64,000 nucleotides of DNA from Podaxis mareebaensis (lineage: Eukaryota > Basidiomycota > Agaricomycetes > Agaricales > Agaricaceae): NCBI GenBank assembly GCA_018524725.1, contig JAEUWP010000180.1, forward strand, positions 186,001 to 250,000. Reading direction: 5' to 3'. Under the pieces are notes generated by a model. The model was given only the letters and a program-made list of their open reading frames with translations. It did no database searches and was not told the origin of the DNA. The translations under genes were made by a program, and so were the position numbers. Below are positions 24,768-35,799 of this stretch, piece by piece (the stretch's first letter is position 1; every line of letters starts with the position of its first letter).

Positions 24768-25906
24768 ATGATGGGGAACTTGGAAGCGAGTTTGCGATCC
24801 TTGGCGCTCAACGAACAAAAGCAACGCTCCGAGCAGCGACGACAACAGAAACGACTATGTGCTTATGATACCTACACGCCCCTTGACATGCCCATGTCCA
24901 TCCAACCCGCTCCCGCTCTCCTCGTTGGCCTTGGTGCCCGCGTTTTTCTCGACTTCCTTCACCGCACTGAGGAGGCCTCCGTAAAGGATCACATCTTGCT
25001 TGGAGTTTGGCAAGGCGTCGCACTTCACTATGCCTTCAAAAGCTCCAATCTCGGTCTCCTAGTTGCCGTCGCTATCGCCGGAAAACTCTTCATCGAATTT
25101 AACACATACCCCGACCTCAATAAATGTGCAACTACCGTTATTGGTGTTGTGCTTGGATTCCTTGGGACCGATTTGATCACCCAATTCGTCGACTCTGCCT
25201 TCAGCCATCCCACCCCGTCTTCTCCCGAACGGAGGCGAAGAAAGATCAGCCATTCGGCGCCAAACCCTCCCAATGGCGTCAAGGAGGACAGGAAACGGCA
25301 GCGTCTCGTCCAATTCCGCGCCAGTGTTCAGGGAGGCAGCATTGAAAGCGAACATTACCCCAAATACCACCCTGTTTCTGATATCACTTCTGTCGATTCT
25401 AATTCCGACCTCATACGCGTCAAAGAAAATATGACACCACTCGAACGAGAGGTAGCCGCTCTCAGAGCTCGTGCCTCGCTTGCCGACAGCGAACGTCGGC
25501 GTTATCGAGAAGAGCGCAAATGGGCTGTCTCAGAGGGCAATATGGAACGTGCTGCGCAATTGAAACAGCAAGTCAAACGTTACACTGCGTTAATGCAAAG
25601 CTTTCACCGTGAAGCCGATATCAAGATGCTTTCAGGTCTGTCCGCCATGCTCATTGCCTTTCCACTTTTAAGCTCATTATTTCCGTAGGCGTTCAGAACC
25701 AAACACCACAGGCAAACGGAACTGCTGTCGATGGTCAACGATCAAGTACCTCTCCAACCCAGGAGCGTCAGCCACGCATTCGAAGGAGCAGTCTCAGCAA
25801 TGGTCAATCTTCCTCGACACCTTGGGACCCCAAACCGGGACCATCCAGGCGCAACGGCACTGCACTGCTTGCTCCGACACACACTCGCCGTGACTCGACG
25901 CGTTAA
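24768..25906 (+). CDS. Membrane protein of unknown function, about 360 aa
   Basis: Not recognised. The start MMGNLEASLRSLALNEQKQR leads into a short polar region, then three hydrophobic stretches at roughly residues 45-65, 85-105 and 122-142 (for example LLVGLGARVFLDFL, GLLVAVAIAGKLFI, TTVIGVVLGFLGTDLI). A basic linker (SSPERRRRKIS) and a charged helical segment rich in Arg and Glu follow, likely a coiled coil (REVAALRARASLADSERRRY). An intron with donor GTCTGT at about 25635 and acceptor CGTAG near 25689 joins a Ser/Pro/Arg-rich tail ending RRDSTR at 25906. If the intron is retained the protein ends at 25688 with a hydrophobic SAMLIAFPLLSSLFP tail, so splicing would switch the C terminus. 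Confidence 0.6.
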
Positions 25907-26237
25907 ACTCGGGCACAGGCAAACGTGATTATCTAATAGATTAAACTTGTAGGCTGTAGACAGCGTCGTAGCACTGAGCCTCACCCTCAGCCTGTGAAAT
26001 CAGGTAGCTCGCCCAGCATACTTGCCCGAGAAAAGTATCGATTTCTGTCATTACTGTGTAGTGCAGAAGGGACTAGTACACGTTGAGTAAGTACTACTTA
26101 TAGCAGAAGGAGCGAAATAGAATACAGGCATCGTGCGGGAAAAAAAGACGAGGGAACCGAATAAGTGTAGAAAAGGCAGGAAAAAGGTAAAGGTAAAAGC
26201 AAGAAAAGCGAGCAGATCGAAAATTTAAAGTCTTTGG
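25907..26237. other. Convergent 3' region
   Basis: 331 nt between the stops of the membrane-protein gene (+) and CHD1 (-). An A/G-rich stretch at about 26130-26225 on the plus strand (GAAAAAAAGACGAGG, then AAAAGGTAAAGGTAAAAGC) probably belongs to UTRs. No gene seen. Confidence 0.5.
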
Positions 26238-29200
26238 TCATCGGTATGATTTTCCGTTTGTCCTGGCAGAAGCAGCAGCAGTAGCAGATGATGTACCGTT
26301 GGTCTTGCCGCCAACTCGCGGCTTCTTCAGGGCATTGCCGTCTGACGGTTGCACTCGGGGTGTAGACTCTTTCATCACCATTTTCGCATGGATCTCTTCA
26401 AGCTTTGAGGCTTTCACTTTCTTGGGCCAGAACAGTGTAACAAACCTGGCAAGAAAACTCAATCTTTGCAAGGTAAAGTGAAGATATTACTTACGTCCAA
26501 AGATGCCGTCTCCACCGCTCGCAGTCTTCTCCAGCGGCGGCTTTCGCTTGTAACACCAGCTCGATACGACGACCAATAGCAGCCAAAGAGTCTTTCAGGA
26601 TTGCAACCTTGTCTTCTCTTGGCATATCTTCTCCAGACAACTTGAGTTGTTTCTGCAACTGAGTTAGTAAGGGTATCAGGCGATGGAGTGGAGGGTATAT
26701 ACCAGTTGCTTTTTGACTGGGCGCAGCTCTTCCTTGGTGGCGGCTTCGTCCATGGACGGACTAGAAAAGGGAGATTAGTGGCTGACGTATATCAGATAAA
26801 GTTCAGGAACGTACCATTCATCAGAAGACTCGGAGTCGGTGAAGGTTGGAGTGGGTCTCCGCTTCCTCTTCTTCGAACTTGTGTCGTCGATACTCGCCAT
26901 AGCTTCACTCTCTGCTCGGCGTTTCAGGCTAGTGGCATAGGAGGATGTCGACGCGATTGGTGGAGGTGGTGATGCGGAGACGGAAACCTTAAGACCCTTA
27001 CTACGTAGCGAGCTCTCGTATGAGCGCAGTTTTTCATCGTGCTCGCGCAATAGCCCTAGCAAGAAATCTCCTCGACGGACAAGGTGGATGGCATTGGGGA
27101 TAGGCCGGCTGGCTGCATCTTCCCCTTTCTTGCCCTCTTCCAGGAAGAACTTGCCCTCGAGACCCAACTTGGGATCCTTCTGCATAGCTTCCCAGTTACC
27201 AAAACCGTAAAGATAAGCGCCGACGAGGAGCATGGAATCATCCTGAGGACCCCAGCGACCGGACCAGTTAAGGGTGGGACGGATATTGTCTATAGGGATA
27301 GTCCATTTGTATGGATCGTCCAATTCGGAAAGGATGTTGTAGAGAATTTGGAGGTCACGATGCCGTGAGAGGACGGTCTCGGCGTTGATGTTACCAACGC
27401 CTCGGCAGGTAACAAGAACAGCCTTGCTCTTCTGTGCGTTTGTCAGTGTTTCGCCGGCCGCGATTCGAGCGCGCTTAAACTCTTCATTCTCCTTGACGGC
27501 TTGAGCACAAATGTCGATAATCTCATCTGCGACATCTAAAAGCATGCCCCTGTTCTTGTCTTGCAACTTGGACTCGGCAACCTACAACCACGGTAAGATG
27601 TCGACTATCATCAAGAAGCATAGGTAAACTCACGATCACATCATAGCGTTGTCTGATGTCGCCCCACCTCTGCAAACTCCTAATCAACACGCGCACATCT
27701 CGTTCCTTGAGCTCCATGGCCTTCTGACTTGCGGTCTTCCGCTGGGCACCAGGCACCTTGGGTTTCTTCGGCGCACTGGTGGAGGGTGGATGGTCGACAT
27801 CCATACCCTCATAAGAAACTTGGGCATGTGTTCTTTTCCTATCCCGGGACTCCTGCGCAGCCAATTCTTCTGCTTTCCTCTGATCTTCTTCACTCTCGAA
27901 CTTCTGCCGCTCCTCCAAGGGAATAATTTCCTCCCAACTCATGTCGTTCTTCACGTCACTGACGGCCGCAAATTGTGCCAAGAAGCCCTCTCCACCCAAT
28001 GATGTGCCTCCATCGCCACCCATCGTTTCGTGTGCCTCAGCTCGGTTCAGGATATCGTCGAGATCCATTTCATCCAGCTTTTTACTCTGGGTGCTATCGT
28101 CCTTGTCAAACCTGCAGAATTATCAGTAGGTTTCGACGAAGATCTAACATGCAAACTAACATTTTCTGAGCACCATACTTCAGCACAGCGGTCAACTCCT
28201 CTTTGCTCAGGTTATCCGGCTTGTGGGGATCCTTTCCTTGCGCCTTAGAGCTCAAATGAGCCTGTGACGTATCCATCTGGTTAATGACTTGTGGAGTCGT
28301 TTGCATCAATACCCAAGTAAGCCAAGGACGCGAATAGCTAAAACCACTCACTCGCGTACTCGAGTACCATCTTTTTCTTTGCACGTTCCAAAACATCCTC
28401 TTCCATAGTGTCTTTGCTAACAAAACGATACACGCTGACGTGCGACTTTTGCCCGATTCGATGAGCACGAGCCATGGCTTGTAAGTCATTTTGCGGATTC
28501 CAGTCGCTCTGAAACACAAAGATTAACATAGCGGTACGACATGTGAAGAGGATAAATCCTCACATCAAAGATTATGACCGTATCCGCTGTCTCCAAATTA
28601 ATGCCTAGACCACCAGCACGAGTGGAAAGCAAGAAAGCGAAGTCTGGAGATCCGGGGGCGTTAAAATGAGCGATGGACTTCTTGCGTTGTTCGGAGGAAA
28701 CCATGCCGTCCAGGCGTTGATGCACATATCCTCGGAGTGACATGTAATCACTCAGAATGTCCAGCATTCTCACCATTTGACTGAAAATGAGAACGCGATG
28801 ACCATCCTGACGCAGGCGGGCAAGTAACTTGTCCAGAAGAACCATCTTGCCACTGTTCATGACAAGACCCTTGAGGGTCTCCTCGTTGCTTTCGCTTCGA
28901 GTTTCAGCTCCATCGAAAAGATAGGGATGGTTGGCGGCTTTCTTGAGCTCCATGGCAATGTTGAGCAAGCTGATGTTGTTGTTGCCGTTGGCACTCTTAA
29001 CCAGACCCGCGAAGTTCTATACGGTCTCCAAATCAGTCTGCGCCCTTGAACCGGGATCCCTGTTCACCGTACCTTAGTCAGGATATTCTTGTAGAAATGT
29101 GTTTGAAGAGCGCTCATTTCAACGCGAAGGATACGTTCACTTTTCGTCGGAAGAGAAGTAAGCACATCGCGCTTCAGACGCCTCAACATGAGTGACTCTA

Positions 29201-31481
29201 GCTGCTCGTGGAGTTCCTTGATCTTCTCCTCATGGTCGGCGTCCGCCAAGTCAAACTCGTTGGTAAGAGCGACTGATCCAGACCCAAATCAGCCGGGCTT
29301 GTGGAGAACAAGACGACCACTCACATTTGTCTGGCATCAAGAAATGCATTAGCGACAAGAGCTCTGCACCGACAATTTAGTTTTGTTTGTTATCCAAAAA
29401 AGGCCGATACACACATACCCTTAACATTATTCTGAAGAGGGGTCCCGGTGATTAACAACTTTGACGCTGCTGAGAAGGATCTCAACGCCTCGTAGAGCTG
29501 ACTCTCCGAGTTCTTTAGACGGTGTGCCTGCAAAATCAAGTTCACTCCTGTGTCACATCGTAAAAATAAGACAAACCTCGTCCACAGCCAATAACTGCCA
29601 CTTGATGTCACCAAGCTCCTTGGCATCCCGTAACGTAAGCTCATAGGTTGTGAGCAGGACGTTCATCTTGAGCTTCTTGTTGGAAGGGCCAAACTCATAG
29701 GCACGGATGACTTCGCGAGCTGCGGCTGTCCCGATATAGGTGATGACGTTCATATCCGGTGCCCATGCCGCAAATTGCGTCTGCCAGGCAGTGATGGTGG
29801 AAAGGGGGACAATCACCAAGAATGGACCGTACTGCTGCATCTCGTGGAAGAGATAGGAAATGAAAGATACCGTTTGCACGGTCTAAGGACGGAGTATGAG
29901 CCAAAATTAATCATGGACCAACTGCCAACGTACCTTTCCGAGACCCATCTCATCGGCAAGGATGCCATTATCACCCTTGCTCCAAAGATAGGCGAGCCAG
30001 TTCAGGCCAGTCAGCTGGAAGTCCTTGAGCTCGCCTCCTGTCGCCTTTATGTAATCAGGATCCTGGGTGATCTTTTTAAATTGCGGCCTGCTATGCCTCG
30101 GGTATGACACGCTCTTGTAGGGGAACTTGGCCTCTGCCTCACGTTGTCTGTACGCCTCGATTTGGGCCTGCGCGATAGGCTTCACATCCTTGGAGAGCTC
30201 CCAGGTGCAGTGCTCATAATTGAGCCCCTGCCATTTGCAGAAATACTCCGTTTCGCCATCAGCACCTTCTCGGTGAGAAACAACTCGCTCAACGTTGCGG
30301 AAATTCTCGAGCTCTTCCCTCTCACGTTCCTTGTCCAGCAATAGGGCTTCCGCGTCTTCGCGGGAAATACCAGGCGCGGCCAAGCGAGCCTGCCACTGCT
30401 TGTATGCCTTGATGTAGTTGTCAACCCGCTTGAGGCCTTTAAAACGCTTGAGGAATTCGTAGGTCTCATCGGTGTTATGGAGATGTGAAAAGTTTTTCCA
30501 TTTGATATGGAAACGCTGCAGCACATCAGAGAGGAATAGTCGGGCGTAATAGCAAACAACGTACAATATTCTCAAACCAAAGGTCCTCGGGGTCGTTCTC
30601 GTGGCCTTCATCTCTGCTGTGACTCAGAACAGCCTCAATCTCGTCTTCCTCTTGATACTGGACGTTGGGATCCACGTAATAGCCAGCCTCGCCTGTTTCT
30701 TCTTCGTCAAACTTTTCAAAGTCTTGGACATCGTCAACATAGTTGGGTATTCTGCCTCCCCGACTAGATACTCTGATCTCTTCTGTGGACTGGCGGGGCT
30801 TTTTCTTACGTTTATGCGCGCGAGAGCCGTACTCTGAATCAGAGTCGGAGGAGGATGCATGCCGGGTGGAGGCTGAAAGGGGCCATGAGCGTGCGGCAAG
30901 GGCTGCGGAAGACAACAAGAGCGCACCTCTGGGTCTGGGCGCGCTAGCAGAGGGCATACGAGGCTTTTTCTTCTTTACGGGCTTCTTCTTGGAGCCGTAT
31001 TCCTCGTCGGCGTAGGTGCCGTCATCGTCGTCGTCGTCGTTGTCATCGTCATCAGGTTGGTCTTCGTAGCCCTGGGAGATAGATTGGTGAATTATAATAA
31101 ATATATGCGGTCGCATGGGACGACGTACAGAGTCATCAGCTTCCTATCAAGAGGGGGAGCGAAAGATCAGAAGGACAAATTATTAAAAGAAGAACGGCGG
31201 CGAACCGAGTCGGGGCGGGAGCGGGAGATGGAGAGGCGGGCGACGTTAGTGGCGTTGAGGGAGGAGGAAGCAGCGGGAGAGACGGTGGCGTCGTCGTCTA
31301 CAGACTCTCCGTCGGCGTCGGCGTCGGGACCTCTGTTGTAGTTGTCGGCGTCGTCGTCGACGTGCATGTCAGAGTCGGAGTCGTATTGGATATTGAGGGA
31401 GGGATGATGGTCGGGCATAGGTGGGGGAGGGAAGGGGTGGTGGTGGGGAAGAAGAATGTTGAGGACCTGGGCGCCAGCCAT
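26238..31481 (-). CDS. CHD1: CHD1-type chromodomain helicase DNA-binding protein
   Basis: ATP-dependent nucleosome spacing enzyme acting with elongating RNA polymerase II. About 1,400 residues in many exons. In order: acidic, Asp-rich N terminus; chromodomain 1 ([12 protein letters not shown] near 30500); chromodomain 2 ([18 protein letters not shown] near 30210); Snf2 ATPase with [15 protein letters not shown] across the 29930 intron, DEAH box ([13 protein letters not shown]) and ITGTPLQNN near 29450; helicase C lobe with [16 protein letters not shown] and [15 protein letters not shown] near 28450; SANT-SLIDE region ([15 protein letters not shown] near 27250); and the CHD1 C-terminal helical domain (CHCT/DUF4208; [20 protein letters not shown]) near 26410. 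The tail is Ala/Ser/Lys-rich. The first exon junction, near 31100-31200, is unresolved; a 15-nt exon reading EADDS is possible. Head-to-head with TFB4. Confidence 0.95.
31021..31053. repeat. GAC/GAT triplet repeat encoding an Asp tract
   Basis: On the plus strand GTC/ATC/GTT triplets repeat for 33 nt inside CHD1. On the coding strand they give eleven residues, all Asp but one Asn. This is a simple repeat in the acidic N terminus, likely length-variable between strains. Confidence 0.8.
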
Positions 31482-31683
31482 CGCCAACGGACAGATTTCA
31501 CACGGGCAGCGTCGCTACCCCATCGTCACGGCCAACGCCGGAAGGGCCTTCGTCACCGGCGCTCGTGACGGGGACTCCGAAAGATCTGGGCAGTGGAAGC
31601 AGTGTGGTGGTTAAGGTTGGTGTGGCTGCTTATTCAATCCATTCAATCTCTTACTCGGTCCTCCATCTCGCCAGGTTAGGGTT

Positions 31684-33139
31684 ATGGACGCCTCCTCCCA
31701 TCTCTCTGTCGTCCTCGACCTGCCCCCGTCCCAATGGCACCGCTCTGCCCACCACCATCAACCCCTCGACCTCCCAACTTTTCTCTCTCACGTGCTTGTC
31801 TTCCTCAATGCCCACATTGCAAACAATGCCGAAAACTCTCTCGCCGTCTTCGGCGCTTTCCCCGGCAACAGCCTCATGCTCTACTCCTCCGCCGACCCCG
31901 TCCCCGAACATCTCCCGATCGACCCAAACTCCTATCCCCCCTTCGTCCACCTCGACCACGCTGTCTCCCGCCGCATCCTCTCCCAGATCGACTCTCTCAG
32001 TCCCTCTGATTCCCAAGGTCCTCCCGTTTTCTCACTCAATTGCACCCTTCTCACGTTCTCTACAGAACCCTCCGCCCTGGTTAGCGCTATCACCAAGGCC
32101 CTCTGCTGTCCGTCCCTCCCTCCGCCCACTCCACCCCCTCTGCTGATCTTTCCACAGATGTCAATCGTCTGTCCATTCCACCCACCACAAATGCCACTAA
32201 ATCTGCCGGTGCTGCCGAGCGCGACCCCTCCGTCCTCCCGGACCCTCGTCTGCTCATTCTCTCCGTGTCCCCGGACCTTGCCACCTCGTACATCCCGATC
32301 ATGAACTCGGTCTTTTCCGCGCAGAAGCTCGTACGCACACACACCCTCTGTCCTCCACCGCTACTCACACCCACCAGAAAGTCACGATCGATGTCTGTCA
32401 AGTCTTCGGCCCAGACACCGTCTTTCTCCAACAGGCTGCCCACCTGACTGGTGGCTCGTACATCCACCTCGAACGACGAGACGCCCTCTTGCAATATCTT
32501 ATTGTACGTCGATGCCAACTATTCCCTACGAGTTGCTCAAGATCCCCATAAAGATGGCTTTCCTCCCTCCCCCTTCCATTCGCAAGGTTTTGGCCGTCCC
32601 GACCCAAGACAAGGTGGACTTCCGCGCAGCTTGTTTCTGCCATAAAAACATTGTCGATATTGGCTTTGTCTGCTCTGTTTGCCTATCAAGTGAGCTTCTT
32701 TCACCCCAGTCCCCACTATCCACGCTTTGACCTTGTACAGTCTTTTGCCAACCCGTTCCTGTGTGCTCGACCTGCCGGTATGTTTTCGTGTCTCCTTTCT
32801 ATGTCATGTGCCTACATATTCCACAGCACAAAGTTCCCAATCAAGACCCTTCAACGTCTCAACCAATCACGACCCCCGCTCCCCTCCACTCCCAATGGAC
32901 CAGGAGCCACCACTCCACGAAGTAACCCTGGCACCCCACGCACAGGACCCGCGGGCACGAATGGTACTGCGGTAGCTCGAAGCTTCTCAACCTCTGCCAC
33001 ACCACAGAGCAACATCTCATCTAGTGAACTGCCTCACTCGTCCGCCATTGGCCTGGGAACCCCAAACGGTAGCGCGGGACGAAGCCTCAGTATGGGCACA
33101 TCTGTGACAAACCCAGGTCCCAATGGGACCGCAAGATGA
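31684..33139 (+). CDS. TFB4: TFIIH core subunit TFB4 (p34)
   Basis: Core subunit of TFIIH in transcription initiation and nucleotide excision repair. Start MDASSHLSVVLDLPPSQWHR opens a von Willebrand A-like domain, including LPTFLSHVLVFLNAHIANNA and RLLILSVSPDLATSYIPIMN near 32245. After introns it continues KVTIDVCQVFGPDTVFLQQA and HLTGGSYIHLERRDALLQYL. The C4 zinc fingers are rebuilt over introns: FCHKNIVDIGFVCSVCLS near 32640, then CQPVPVCSTCRTKFP near 32750-32840. A Ser/Thr/Pro/Asn/Gly-rich extension of about 100 residues follows, longer than in yeast. Stop at 33139. It converges on TASP1 and shares a 202-nt promoter with CHD1. Confidence 0.92.
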
Positions 33140-33340
33140 TCCCCACCCCAAATAACGACGTCGCCAAGACCCACTCCCCCGACGTTGTCCCTATCTCCTC
33201 GGACCGTCCAGCGCTGATGTCAAAGACCGAACGCCGTGATGTACACATGTGGTTCGCCTGTCTTGGAGCGTCCTCCGTCCGGCCGTCGCAGTATGTACGC
33301 CTAATAATAGTGTCAATCACCCAGGTCGGTGCTCATGTAC

Positions 33341-34664
33341 TTACTTTACCTTTGGTCGTGGGTCTTTACTGGATGCAAATGCAATGGCCATGCTAACTGT
33401 CGTGAAAGCACACCATATGCGCACTTAATGCTCGTGTTAACCATCATTGGCCGATAGAGCATACATCACTTGCCTGTCGCTCGGCAGTCATTGGCTGTCT
33501 CCCTAGTTATCATCAATATACCCGCCGCTGGGTCATGCTCCCCACGGTCCTTCGCTGGCTCTGAGTAGGGCTCGGTTAAACCCGGTGTCGTCGACACAGA
33601 ACAACTCACTCCAGAACTTTTCCACGAGGATCTTCTGTAAGAATTCGTGAGGATCCGAGTTCGGGGTATAAGCCTCGCCAATGGTGCGCGCAAGATTGCC
33701 GCGAATAATCTGTTCTCCCGTCCCTGATATACTACAAGCCATACCGTCAAGAGCTTCAGGATGATGCTGAGCCCAACAGCCTGCACCGAAGATAGTAGCC
33801 TGACCAATTCGGCCAGGATGCTTCAGCAGAATTCCTCCACTTGACACTCCGGCTGTCATTCCACCACTGGGATGCCAGGCCACAGCACCAACTGTATCTT
33901 GCAGCAAACTCTCCCTGTCAGCTTCTGACGCCATGACGTCGAGGCGAGATGCAGAATCTTCCAGCCGCCCTTTCCATTTCTTCCACATCTGAGTTGAAGT
34001 CGCAGAAATCATGCTTTCGGGCGGGACAATTACACCCTTGCCACACTTGCGCGCAAAATCAATTGCACCCTGCGAAACGAGTGTCCTATCGAAACATCAA
34101 CGAGAAGCAATATTGGAAGGGGAGAATCTTCTACATTGGTGGAACTCGACCCAACTTATCCGACTTCTGTGAATATTCTAACACACCGCGAGCGACGGAA
34201 ATCGGGTTCTTGATCCCTGGAAAACATCTCCATCACAGTGGTCAAATTCCTGATTGGTGCAGGATGCTCATACCAGAGACAGCACCGACACTACCAAACT
34301 GCCCGCCATCTCGCGCAGCGAACAAAGCAGCATCGCATTCAACAGTTCCATCTAGAGTTAAATTGGAGCCATAGCCTGCATTGAGATATGGATCGTCTTC
34401 GAGAGAGATAATGCTTTGCTCGATCAGATTTAGTGCGATATTCCCAGCCAAAGATTCCGAGTTGTTCGCGGATGATATGTTTTGCAGAGCATTTGCACAT
34501 GCTCTAACAACCCAGTAAATAGATGCAATCTCTTATTAGTCCCATTTCTTTTCTAGTCTGCATAGAACCACGCACAGTCGAAGAGCTTTCTTGGTTCGTT
34601 TGTCGTGGTCTGGGTGATGGTACCCAGCCCCGCCATGCACGGCAATGAAATAGTCTACAGACAT
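33341..34664 (-). CDS. TASP1: Threonine aspartase 1 (taspase-like, type 2 asparaginase fold)
   Basis: Ntn-hydrolase that self-cleaves before a threonine and, in animals, cuts after Asp in MLL and TFIIA. The protein begins MSVDYFIAVHGGAGYHPDHD; an intron then joins LACANALQ. Next are DPYLNAGYGSNLTLDGTVEC near 34390 and VGAVSGMSI. The catalytic threonine is in LLQDTVGAVAWHPSGG near 33890, followed by GVSSGGILLKHPGRIGQA. The naive frame stops at 33533, but a GTGAGT intron followed by a GC-AG intron restores the normal end: AAGILMITRETANDCRATVR then IWCAFTTVSMAIAFAS, with stop at 33341. Family landmarks are complete after splicing. Substrates in fungi are not known to me. Confidence 0.85.
33424..33473 (-). 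other. GC-AG intron in TASP1 (50 nt)
   Basis: On the minus strand the donor is ACAG|GCAAGT, the textbook GC donor, and the acceptor ends ATTAAG. Removing it joins RATV to RIWCAFTTVSMA in frame, recreating the conserved family C terminus. No GT donor nearby gives a correct frame. Confidence 0.8.
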
Positions 34665-35799
34665 TGGAACCTTGAGATGTTTTGAAAGATCAGAAACGTC
34701 ACCGACGGGGCGTTAGAACGGTGTTGAAGAGAAACCTAGAATTGATCTGGTATGAGACCCGCACGAACCTGGTGGTACAGGTGGGACCCATAGCCCCCAT
34801 GCGCATGGCCCTTTCACGGCATGTCATCGGTGCTCAATGCTGAGTTGACCTACCGGCATACACAAGGTCACACTGCATTTCACGAGGGTGAAGCATTTCA
34901 ACCCACTTGATCAGAAGACTGTCCTTCGTGTAGAAAAAAGTTCGGAGTAAAGCACGACCTATAAGATTTTTTATCCATGTGTTTTACCTTGTCCCTCTCT
35001 TATCCAATTCATATCCCAATAGAAATATTAACTCGAATGTGGCGAAACAGCTACACAAGCTAACAGAGCAGAGAAAATCCTAGTTTTTTAAACTACAACT
35101 AACAGAGAGAAAAAAAAAGGCTATAAGAATTCAGAACTCAATCCATGTACCGTGCCGTGTCTGACGTTGCAATGCAAGAGGGTCAATCATGGTATTCGAG
35201 CAGGTATTATCGCCCCATGGTACGTGTCTAGCAACACGAAGTGTAATGAGAAACGAAGTTCTGCCCTACAAATCACCAGTTCAATGCACCTACTGTATAT
35301 TCTTGACGAAACACATTAACTCGCACGTTGCACAATGTCGAAACCACAAGCCTCGCAATGTCACACTTTAGCGCATACGAGACAGCAAAAACCCTAAAAA
35401 TATTGCATGCAATCCCGTATTTTTCACTAAAGTTGTAAGAGCAGTCCCAAATGGCACGTTGTGTTCGGACTTGTCGCCTATGACTTGCCGCCAGATGGCG
35501 ATACAAAACCGTACTGGTCTGGTGAAAATGGTCCAGAGGCTGCACAAATTTGAAATAATGAAGTACGGAATGCCATATGTCACACCCGTCTATGCATTTG
35601 CACCAGGCTGGACATGTTGAAAGAGATAGAGACCTCCGACTCAACATAGAAGCACTAAAGGAAAGGGAACGGGCCCGCAAATGAGTTATGTGACCTTGCG
35701 AATTCAGCTTCATACGAACATGCGTCAGCATAAACTAAAAACTACATTCGTTTGCATCCGATAGAAAATAAATATCTGCGTTTTAGATAAACATAGAAG
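34665..35799. other. 1.1 kb gene-poor stretch between TASP1 and MRI1
   Basis: This must contain the TASP1 promoter and the MRI1 3' UTR. Longer minus-strand ORFs here (for example 35273-35731) show no family resemblance. One 50-codon minus-strand frame at 34834-34983 looks protein-like and is listed separately. An A-rich run (nine A) lies near 35109-35118. I see no tRNA or repeat. Confidence 0.4.
34834..34983 (-). pseudogene. Protein-like orphan ORF fragment
   Basis: A minus-strand frame open from a stop at 34984-34986 to a stop at 34834. It encodes WIKNLIGRALLRTFFYTKDS then LLIKWVEMLHPREMQCDLVY and AG, where a GTAGGT donor occurs. The composition is like a folded protein, but it lacks an ATG and I cannot name a family. 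It could be an exon of a broken gene or chance. Confidence 0.2.

Noticed and set aside
33533..33600. Apparent truncation of TASP1 at 33533
   Set aside because: A GTGAGT intron followed by a GC-AG intron restores the conserved C terminus, so the gene is not broken.
35273..35731. Minus-strand ORF of 152 codons between TASP1 and MRI1
   Set aside because: No family resemblance; it starts without a convincing context and falls in probable MRI1 3' UTR or intergenic sequence.
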